From assembly GCA_902786975.1 (NCBI GenBank), contig CADAES010000001.1:62001-126000 (forward strand): a DNA stretch of 64,000 nt. The letters run 5' to 3'. Each line of letters opens with the position of its first letter. Position 1 is the first letter of the stretch. The translations under genes and the position numbers were made by a program. Shown piece after piece: positions 57,732 to 64,000 of this stretch. The DNA is from an uncultured Ruminococcus sp. (GTDB lineage: Bacteria; Bacillota; Clostridia; Oscillospirales; Ruminococcaceae). The notes under the pieces are model-generated. The model had not been told where the DNA came from and searched no databases. It saw only the letters and a list, made by a program, of their open reading frames with translations.

Positions 57732-58484
57732 ATGAAAAACGAACTTACACGTTATCTGCTCAAGGATAACTTCAAGAGCAATGTTATTATTTCTTCGATA
57801 ATTGCAGCGGCGGTTTGCCTGATTTTTTCCGTGCTGGCGATATGTATTGGGGACGCAGCGAGCGATGAAAAGATACATAATATAGTTACCGTTGTGCTGA
57901 TCATATGGAGCGCCTTCGTGTGTACTATTGGAGTGGGCATAATGGGTATAAATATGAGTATCTATATGAACCGTTCGAGGAAAACGGCTGTAAAGTCGAT
58001 CTTCTTGACAGTACTCCTCTGCGTTCTCGTGTGCAGCGGTATCGCACTTGCTGCCGAGGGCGTAATAGCAGGCGTTTCAAAAGCAACAGGCTTCGGGTAT
58101 GTATTCAGACCGCTTGTCAAGTCTTTTGGCATTACAGACGTAAATACGGACTTTTTCGGAATTGTCATTTCCTACCTGTTCAATGTGCTTCTGATGTTTA
58201 CCGTTTCGGTGGCTTCTCTTTTCCTTATCACAGCGTCGATGAAGTTCGGCAAGTGGTTATGGATCGGCTGGTGGATATTCTATATGCTGATAATGACTGC
58301 CGGAAAGTCTGTAATAATGTCGGTCAGCCGCTTTATCAAGGGAACTGCCAGCCCGGGCTTTGTGCTGCTCGCATTGATCGCTGTTACAGCGGTAGTGTTC
58401 ACGGCGCTGGATATACTGCTGATAAAAAGGATAGAGCTGAAAAAGAGCGCTCTTATGTGGGCTTCTGGCGTAAGGAGGGCCTGA
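57732..58484 (+). CDS. ABC transporter permease subunit 2
   Basis: 250 residues with about six hydrophobic helices (for instance VIISSIIAAAVCLIFSVLAICIGD and LLCVLVCSGIALAAEGVIAG). The N-terminus (MKNELTRYLLKDNFKSN) looks like an amphipathic coupling segment. It is 13 bp downstream of permease 1, with no extra genes, so both probably pair. The gene ends at a terminator about 55 bp downstream. Confidence 0.75.
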   Translation: MKNELTRYLLKDNFKSNVIISSIIAAAVCLIFSVLAICIGDAASDEKIHNIVTVVLIIWSAFVCTIGVGIMGINMSIYMNRSRKTAVKSIFLTVLLCVLVCSGIALAAEGVIAGVSKATGFGYVFRPLVKSFGITDVNTDFFGIVISYLFNVLLMFTVSVASLFLITASMKFGKWLWIGWWIFYMLIMTAGKSVIMSVSRFIKGTASPGFVLLALIAVTAVVFTALDILLIKRIELKKSALMWASGVRRA

Positions 58485-58536
58485 ATGACCCGAGCATGGA
58501 CGGGCGTGCCACGTTATATAGAATAAACCGCACATC

Positions 58537-58566
58537 AAGCCGGACGCACAAGCGTTCGGCTTTTTT
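58537..58566 (+). terminator. Terminator of the YtrA operon
   Basis: AAGCCGGACGC / GCGTTCGGCTT, 11-bp stem with one G-T pair, then T run. Confidence 0.88.
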
Positions 58567-58732
58567 ACATCATAATTTTATCATACCGTCATTTGTTTTA
58601 CATATCATTTAGGTATGGTGTAATGTGAAAAGGCAGGTCCGCCGGCTTAGGGATCGAAGTTGTATGTTAAAAATGTGAAAGAAATTTATAAAATATACAA
58701 TCTTGTTTGTGCAAATTTGTCAAATATGCTGA
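58567..58732. other. AT-rich gap before the surface-protein cluster
   Basis: No gene. Contains CATACC and GGTATG 24 bp apart, a weak inverted repeat, and AGGCAGGTCCGCC. No riboswitch class is recognised. Confidence 0.5.
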
Positions 58733-58761
58733 TTGCCAAATACGCACTTTTATTGTATAAT
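58733..58761 (+). promoter_or_regulatory. Promoter of the surface-protein cluster
   Basis: TTGCCA and a perfect TATAAT, 17-bp spacer; start codon lies about 90 bp downstream. Confidence 0.78.
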
Positions 58762-58849
58762 ATAAGAGAGTAACTATGGCTTTTAGGGGGATACTGCACC
58801 CTTTTGACGAAAAAGTCCATAAATTTAGCAAAAAAGCGAGGTGAGTGCG

Positions 58850-59857
58850 ATGAGTGAAAGGTCGGTAAGCGAGAACAGAAAGCTGTGGGAAGCAGCCGAG
58901 AAAGCAGCCGAAAAGGCGGTGGCAGAAGCCAAAGAAAAAAGCGCCGAAGAGAAGCGCAAGCAGAAAAAACGTGTGGTTAAGCTCGGATTGATGTCCATAC
59001 TCGTTGCACTTGTCCTGATACTTGCCTCAGTAGCGTGGTTTGCAGCGAACGATTCCGTCGCAGCGGATACCATGGCGGTCACTGCGGAGGGAGTCCCATA
59101 TACTATCCAGACCCGTAACAGCAGCGGATATTACAGCAGTGTCTACGAAGGTCTTGAGACTGACGGGATGGAGTGGAAGATCTCTTCAACAAAAAATTTT
59201 GATAATCACGTAGATGCTATCGATACGTCTAAAGGTGAGACCTCTCCGGGAATTGAACCCGGAGATCATGGGATCCTTGAATTCAGAGTTAATCCAAACA
59301 ACTCCGAAACAATAACTGTGGACTGCATTTTTGATATTAAAGCCTATGTTGAGACAACTACCACAGGTGAGAATAATCAGCAGGTCACTGAGGTGACAGA
59401 GATCGATAACAGCGGTCTTCTGGGCTATCTTAAAGCGCACATTATGCTTTTTTCAGGTATAGATGCTAACGGTAAATATACGGGATTGATCGGGACCGAT
59501 GCCGAATTAAGAAGGGTCCTTGCTAATCAGCAGTATACAAGGAACGGTGAATCTTACACGCAGATCTACTGGGTGTGGCCATTATACCTGGAGAATCTTA
59601 CAAGTGAGCAATCGAACAAGATCATATATGCTCCGACCGAGCGCTCGTCTGTTATAACATATATAGCAAACAACAAAAACGGTTTTTTCAAAGATTGCAG
59701 TGATACTGCCGCACAGGTGACAGCGGACCTTACAGCTCTGTCCACGGAGTATTCGAGTGCCATTTACAACCATTATAATACAAAATATGATAATGCGGAT
59801 CTTGAGATCGGCAACAATGTATCCTATGTGATGCTTTCCATGCAGGTATCTCAATAA
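58850..59857 (+). CDS. Membrane-anchored surface protein A, AWFA-type (TasA/camelysin-like?)
   Basis: 335 residues. A cytosolic, Glu/Lys/Ala-rich coiled-coil-like N-terminus of about 47 residues is followed by one helix (LMSILVALVLILASVAWFAAN) ending in the AWFA motif that resembles SipW-type signal peptides (A-W/Y-F after the hydrophobic core). The outer domain of about 260 residues is beta-rich (MAVTAEGVPYTIQTRNSSGYYSSVYEGLETD, EPGDHGILEFRVNPNNSETITVDCIFDI) like TasA/camelysin sandwiches. ATG at 58850 with GAGGTGA upstream; a GTG three codons earlier is possible. First gene of an unrecognised cluster; no close homolog is recalled. Confidence 0.68.
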   Translation: MSERSVSENRKLWEAAEKAAEKAVAEAKEKSAEEKRKQKKRVVKLGLMSILVALVLILASVAWFAANDSVAADTMAVTAEGVPYTIQTRNSSGYYSSVYEGLETDGMEWKISSTKNFDNHVDAIDTSKGETSPGIEPGDHGILEFRVNPNNSETITVDCIFDIKAYVETTTTGENNQQVTEVTEIDNSGLLGYLKAHIMLFSGIDANGKYTGLIGTDAELRRVLANQQYTRNGESYTQIYWVWPLYLENLTSEQSNKIIYAPTERSSVITYIANNKNGFFKDCSDTAAQVTADLTALSTEYSSAIYNHYNTKYDNADLEIGNNVSYVMLSMQVSQ

Positions 59858-59868
59858 TAATCAGTATG

Positions 59869-59885
59869 TATCCAACTGTTGGATA
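59869..59885. promoter_or_regulatory. 17-bp palindrome between surface genes A and B
   Basis: TATCCAACTGTTGGATA: perfect 8-bp arms around one base; operator-like, or a very short hairpin. Confidence 0.5.
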
Positions 59886-59934
59886 TCAATTACAAAGTCT
59901 TTGATCATGTACAAAAACAAGGGAGGTGACGGCT

Positions 59935-60735
59935 TTGAAAATACTCAAAAAGTTAATAGAAAAAATCAAGAAGCTGTCCTTCCCGGTAAAGATACAGCTT
60001 ATCATTGCACTGATGTGCACTATGGCGATACCTGTGTATGCATGGTTTGCTTATCAGGACAAGATAGAAGTGTTGACCAAGGTAAAAGAGCCGCCAGCCA
60101 TAAATCTTGCATCCGGCGGTGACGATCCTGCACTCTACATAACTCTTGAGAATATAGATGTTAGTGCTGGCACTGATAAATATATTGTTTTCTCCATTGA
60201 ACCGGGCAAATATTCAGCTTATGATATCCAGCTTTCACATACGACTAATATTCCTTTTACCTATCAGTTATACAGGGTGAAGGAAGATGCGAACGGGACA
60301 ATAGAGTACACGGATCACACCAGAACTGAAGGCGAGGAAACAGAATTAAAATACAGCATAATTAGTACGGCATCAGGTACAACTAACGGAGAAGTAATAC
60401 TCACGGATATAAACCCGGATAATAGATCGACGGGCAGAATTCTCGGGGACGAGGAAGATCTTGAAGCTAAGGATCGCCGTAATTATGTTGTTGGAGAGGG
60501 CGCTGACGATGTCAATCAATATGTCAAGCCGCTGTATAGTGTGGCAAGAAGAATCCCTCAGTTGAACCAGTCTGATGACGACAGTGCTGAAAGAGATTAT
60601 TTTGCAATCAAAATAACCTGGACTCAAGGCCCCAACAATAAGACCGAAGAGGATGCAGACTACTGGAATTACGCATATAACAACAAAGAAACAGATCTGA
60701 TATATATATCGGCAAAACAGAATACAGCCAATTAA
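59935..60735 (+). CDS. Membrane-anchored surface protein B, AWFA-type
   Basis: 266 residues. TTG start with GGGAGGTGA 6-8 bp before it (a GTG at 59926 lies inside that site). Short basic N-terminus, one hydrophobic helix ending in IPVYAWFAYQD, then an outer domain with a beta-rich segment (LYITLENIDVSAGTDKYIVFSIEPGKYSAYDIQLSHTTNIPFTYQLYRV) and a Glu/Asp/Asn-rich C-terminal part. The AWFA motif after the helix matches protein A, so both are likely handled by the same signal peptidase or stay membrane bound. Fold like the TasA/camelysin class is guessed only. Confidence 0.65.
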   Translation: MKILKKLIEKIKKLSFPVKIQLIIALMCTMAIPVYAWFAYQDKIEVLTKVKEPPAINLASGGDDPALYITLENIDVSAGTDKYIVFSIEPGKYSAYDIQLSHTTNIPFTYQLYRVKEDANGTIEYTDHTRTEGEETELKYSIISTASGTTNGEVILTDINPDNRSTGRILGDEEDLEAKDRRNYVVGEGADDVNQYVKPLYSVARRIPQLNQSDDDSAERDYFAIKITWTQGPNNKTEEDADYWNYAYNNKETDLIYISAKQNTAN

Positions 60736-60776
60736 GAATCGTTGATACAAATGTGATGACATAGAATGAGGCGAGA

Positions 60777-61847
60777 ATGATGAAAGGATACATTAAGAAA
60801 ATATACAAAAGAATATTAAAGTATCCGGTCACGATCTGGATGCTCATATCTATTCTCGCTTTTTCGGGTATACATATGGCTTTTGCAGCATATAACGGAA
60901 CAGCGATCGTTAAAAGAGTTGTGTCTACGCAGGTATCAAGCAACAGTTCGTTTTCATCGAATTATATGGAGGTCTACTCAACAAATATAGCTGTAAAGAA
61001 TCTTCGTACTACAAATGAAGGAAACTTCGTATGTACTGTTACAGTATGTAACTATGATCAGCTCGATCCGACAAGTCCTGCAAAAGCATTGATCGATTAT
61101 AGTTTTAAAGCGGAGCTTGTTAAATATAACGATAGTACGGGTCAGTACGATGTCGTTACAACTGTTCAGAAAGAAAATGATGTTCCAAAGACGTTTTATG
61201 TTCAAAAGATCATGGATGATAATCAGGCAATGCCCTCAGATCCTCAGCACAGTCTGAATAGTGTGGGATCATTTTCTTACACTTATTCTTCAGAGAACCT
61301 TGAAGGCGGCAATACCCTAAGAGATGCTTACAGCATTTGTTTTGACGCTGCAGAAGTTGCTAAGGATGTTCCGGATCTGTTTATCAGGGTATCGGCAACT
61401 CCTACTCAGGAAAGCATTCAGCGGAACGGCAGCGGTGTTACAAATCTGGCCAGTGTTATAAGCATTGCACAAGGTAGGACAGTTGAGACGGGCTGGCATG
61501 GAAACCTTCAGGAATTAAGTACAACGGATTATGATGGCTATAACCTGATAATCGAAGGTTCCGGCAAAGGAACGATAGATATTCTCTGGGACAGCAGTAA
61601 ATTTACAATGAACCCGGTGTTTGTTTCTCAGTATGGAGGGACCGACGGAAAGCTGACCGGAGAATCAGCTGTATCCGGGAAGCCGGGCTGGGTAATGAGA
61701 ACACTTACGGTCGATTCTGCAACCGGAGACAACAGGTATGTTGTTCAGTTCTATAAAGCTGTTTCCGGCACATATACAGGCCCTGAATTCCCAAGCAAAT
61801 ATATTAAATGTGAGAATTATGTTCAGGATTCGGATGAAACTTCATAA
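60777..61847 (+). CDS. Membrane-anchored surface protein C
   Basis: 356 residues. Basic N-terminus, one hydrophobic helix (PVTIWMLISILAFSGIHMAFAAYNGTAIVKRV) with AFAAYN in the place of the AWFA motif, then an outer domain with alternating strands (MEVYSTNIAVKNLRTTNEGNFVCTVTVCNYDQ, FSYTYSSENLEGGNTLRDAYSICF, TTDYDGYNLIIEGSGKGTIDILWDSSKFTM). Two ATGs in a row (60777, 60780), GAGG 5 or 8 bp upstream. Third member of the cluster, 41 bp after protein B and 118 bp before the repeat protein. Not recognised; likely extracellular. Confidence 0.65.
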   Translation: MMKGYIKKIYKRILKYPVTIWMLISILAFSGIHMAFAAYNGTAIVKRVVSTQVSSNSSFSSNYMEVYSTNIAVKNLRTTNEGNFVCTVTVCNYDQLDPTSPAKALIDYSFKAELVKYNDSTGQYDVVTTVQKENDVPKTFYVQKIMDDNQAMPSDPQHSLNSVGSFSYTYSSENLEGGNTLRDAYSICFDAAEVAKDVPDLFIRVSATPTQESIQRNGSGVTNLASVISIAQGRTVETGWHGNLQELSTTDYDGYNLIIEGSGKGTIDILWDSSKFTMNPVFVSQYGGTDGKLTGESAVSGKPGWVMRTLTVDSATGDNRYVVQFYKAVSGTYTGPEFPSKYIKCENYVQDSDETS

Positions 61848-61965
61848 CCGGGTTCTGGACTCGAACCAAAAGCTCAATAAGAGCACAGAAAGAGATAAGA
61901 TCGTGCGATCCGGGGAAAATAATGGGTAATGCTCTATTAACGTGATTGCATTGGCGGGTGATTAT

Positions 61966-64000
61966 ATGAAAAGGTTATTTAATCGCAAAAACAGAATATA
62001 CAGGAGGATCATCAGCTTTACGCTTGTCCTTGCGCTAGTGTTTACGGGTACCCCTGCGGATCTGATCTGTGAAGATATACTTGAACGCACCGGACTTTCG
62101 ATGAATGTTAAGGCTGAGGGTGAGCTTGATGCGCTTAAATCGAGGTATTCCGCCCATACCTATACCTTTACTTCCGAAAGCCCTGATCTGTCTGAGTATT
62201 CACAGTGTTTTCAGGATAAAACTTGGGCAGAAGACCACGCAAATGATACGATAACACTTAATCCGATATCGAGTAGGTATCTGTTTGACGCAAATTATAA
62301 TCCGATTGGTAATTCCGCTGCGCCGTTTAATGGGACAATCTATTTGAATACCAATACAGATGACTTTTATGTTGAAACATATTCTCCGATCTTTGATTAT
62401 GTGAAAGATTCTGCAAAACTTTACAATCTGGGTACTACTACTGTTATTCCGCTTAATATCAAACGGCTTGCTGATGCAGGGGATAACGTATCACCTCTTC
62501 TGGCTAATCATATGGTCGGAAGCGGTGCAACTGATCCATATGAATGGAAAGTCATACTGAATACTGCAAATGTTAAGAGTTATTCGGGGGTTATCTACGA
62601 GATGACCGACGGTGCAAAGATCGATCTGACCTTTGAGGATAAAAGCGATCATACACAGGTACTTGATAATAACGGTAATATCTCTTCCGGTTCGATCATT
62701 GATAATAAACAAAGCAATAAGCATTATGGCATACTCTGCGGTTCGATACAGGGCGGCAGTGTACTTAAGTCAAAATATACCAAGACTAAGGATGACAACG
62801 TAACCTTCATCGGAACAGAAACGGCGAATTGCGGCGGATTGATAGGTGAGATCAACGCTTCAACTTTTGAACTCCTTTCTGGAAGCAGTGCAGCTAAAGT
62901 TGATTTTAAGACTGCCAAGAAACAAGTTGGCTTCATCTGTGGTCACGCAGAAAGCAGTAAGATCACATTACCTACAGACTATGCATTTTCAGGAACTGTT
63001 GACGGAAAGGATTACGCAGGTGGAATAGCAGGATATTGCAAGAATACGGTTGTGAATTATGCTACAACTACGGGCGCTATTACGCTCGATAGTTGCAACA
63101 TTACGGGCGGCAAAAAAACAGGCGGGGTATTTGGTTATTATGAATGTAACACAGCTGCAAATGATATACTTCTTACCCGTACATACAGCCTGACAGGATG
63201 TAAGGTTGAAGGGGCCGAATTAAGCGGCGGCATTGCCGGAGAGTATAAGGTCACATACTCAGGGGCTGTGACGATCGATATTGATGATTATAGTATGGAT
63301 AGCACAACTCAGCTGAAAACCGGCACATCTGCAGGCGGACTTTTTGGTAAGTTTACATCTGCCGGAAGTGTTACGATCACCGATTCTGATACAACGAACA
63401 CTCATTTTGCACCGCCTTCAAGTTCTGTACCTTTCGGCGGCATTATTGGCGAATACGTGAATAACGGCTATGCTAATACACTGACACTTAGTGGCTTTAC
63501 GGTTAATAATCTGAGTGCTTCTTCATCAGGTAATGTCGGCGGAATCATCAGACAGCTTACGGATTCGACATATGTGAGCGTAAGCAGGGTTTCCGTAACG
63601 AATGTTGATGCGTCAAGTGCTACCTATTTTGGCGGAATCATATCAACTCTTGACAGCAGTAATGCCGGATCCTTTATTGATGTTACAGGTGATTTCACAC
63701 TTACAATGGCGACCGGCAAGACCTACAAGGGCGGCGCAATAGCGGGCAGCTTTAAGAAGGGCGTTATTCGCTTCGCCGGCACTACCGACATAAGCGGAGC
63801 GCAGGCAGAAAACGGCTATGCACAGCTTGTATATGAAAATGATGAAACTCTTGTCTATGCAAAAGGCAATGGGTCTGATTCAGCATGGACTTTTAAGAGA
63901 AACTCAGCAACAACAGCTTCTGATCTTGGCCAATGGGGCGAAGTCGTAAGACTTTTTGATGTAAGCGGAACAAAAAAGAACGCAGAAGATGCCGGGATAG
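61966..64000 (+). CDS. Large secreted GLUG-like repeat protein (3' truncated by window)
   Basis: The frame is open for 678 codons from ATG 61966 to the window edge. A signal peptide (basic start, RRIISFTLVLALVFTGTPA) precedes an N-terminal region (about 50-250) and then about eight glycine-rich turns of the GLUG/beta-helix type, spaced 30-45 residues: GGLIGEI, GGIAGYC, GGVFGYY, GGIAGEY, GGLFGKF, GGIIGEY, GGIIRQL, GGIISTL, GGAIAGSF. Such stalks occur in adhesins. The C-terminus, with any sorting signal, is not visible. Same direction as A, B and C; probably one operon. Confidence 0.78.
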   Translation, partial: MKRLFNRKNRIYRRIISFTLVLALVFTGTPADLICEDILERTGLSMNVKAEGELDALKSRYSAHTYTFTSESPDLSEYSQCFQDKTWAEDHANDTITLNPISSRYLFDANYNPIGNSAAPFNGTIYLNTNTDDFYVETYSPIFDYVKDSAKLYNLGTTTVIPLNIKRLADAGDNVSPLLANHMVGSGATDPYEWKVILNTANVKSYSGVIYEMTDGAKIDLTFEDKSDHTQVLDNNGNISSGSIIDNKQSNKHYGILCGSIQGGSVLKSKYTKTKDDNVTFIGTETANCGGLIGEINASTFELLSGSSAAKVDFKTAKKQVGFICGHAESSKITLPTDYAFSGTVDGKDYAGGIAGYCKNTVVNYATTTGAITLDSCNITGGKKTGGVFGYYECNTAANDILLTRTYSLTGCKVEGAELSGGIAGEYKVTYSGAVTIDIDDYSMDSTTQLKTGTSAGGLFGKFTSAGSVTITDSDTTNTHFAPPSSSVPFGGIIGEYVNNGYANTLTLSGFTVNNLSASSSGNVGGIIRQLTDSTYVSVSRVSVTNVDASSATYFGGIISTLDSSNAGSFIDVTGDFTLTMATGKTYKGGAIAGSFKKGVIRFAGTTDISGAQAENGYAQLVYENDETLVYAKGNGSDSAWTFKRNSATTASDLGQWGEVVRLFDVSGTKKNAEDAGI

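Overview
The window reads as chromosomal DNA of a Gram-positive anaerobe of the class Clostridia, most like Ruminococcus or a close Oscillospiraceae relative. Evidence: a trimeric NADH-linked [FeFe] hydrogenase, lipoproteins with Ser/Thr/Glu-rich linkers, sortase-assembled pili with LPxTG anchors, AGGAGG-type ribosome binding sites with frequent GTG/TTG starts, TTGACA-N17-TATAAT promoters, and short hairpin-plus-T-run terminators. No rRNA, tRNA, CRISPR array, phage or IS was found.

Left part (1-21.2 kb), mostly minus strand: the 3' end of a Mg2+ transporter gene (mgtE); an Hpt phosphotransfer protein with an unknown protein; a membrane EAL protein; a TraB/GumN lipoprotein; a four-gene SPFH/zinc-ribbon/TPM membrane module; the hndA-hndC-hndD hydrogenase operon with a leader stem-loop; a cytidylate-kinase-like protein; and a six-gene run from purB to metY.

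Middle (21.2-46.4 kb): two similar 'XRE regulator divergent from a secreted lipoprotein' modules (about 23.1 and 36.9 kb) with visible dyads between the genes; a TIM-barrel-like/HAD/VanW operon; a fibronectin-III/C39-like secreted protein with a recent internal duplication; mscL; a TetR-GPH transporter-GH36 alpha-galactosidase operon with two palindromic operators; a REP-like intergenic region; a two-component system with a FtsX-type ABC exporter whose promoter carries an 11-bp-spaced direct repeat; and a triple-repeat lipoprotein.

Right part (46.4-64 kb), plus strand, is a surface-structure region. A pilus operon (signal peptidase, 1251-residue tip-like protein, LPGTG backbone pilin, class C sortase, minor pilin, second sortase) is followed by a YtrA-type GntR/ABC operon that begins with a 29-codon gene. 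After that comes an unrecognised set: three membrane-anchored proteins with AWFA-type segments right after the membrane helix, then a large GLUG-like repeat protein that runs off the window. This last set, possibly a TasA/camelysin-like surface fibre or adhesin system, is the best candidate here for something undescribed.
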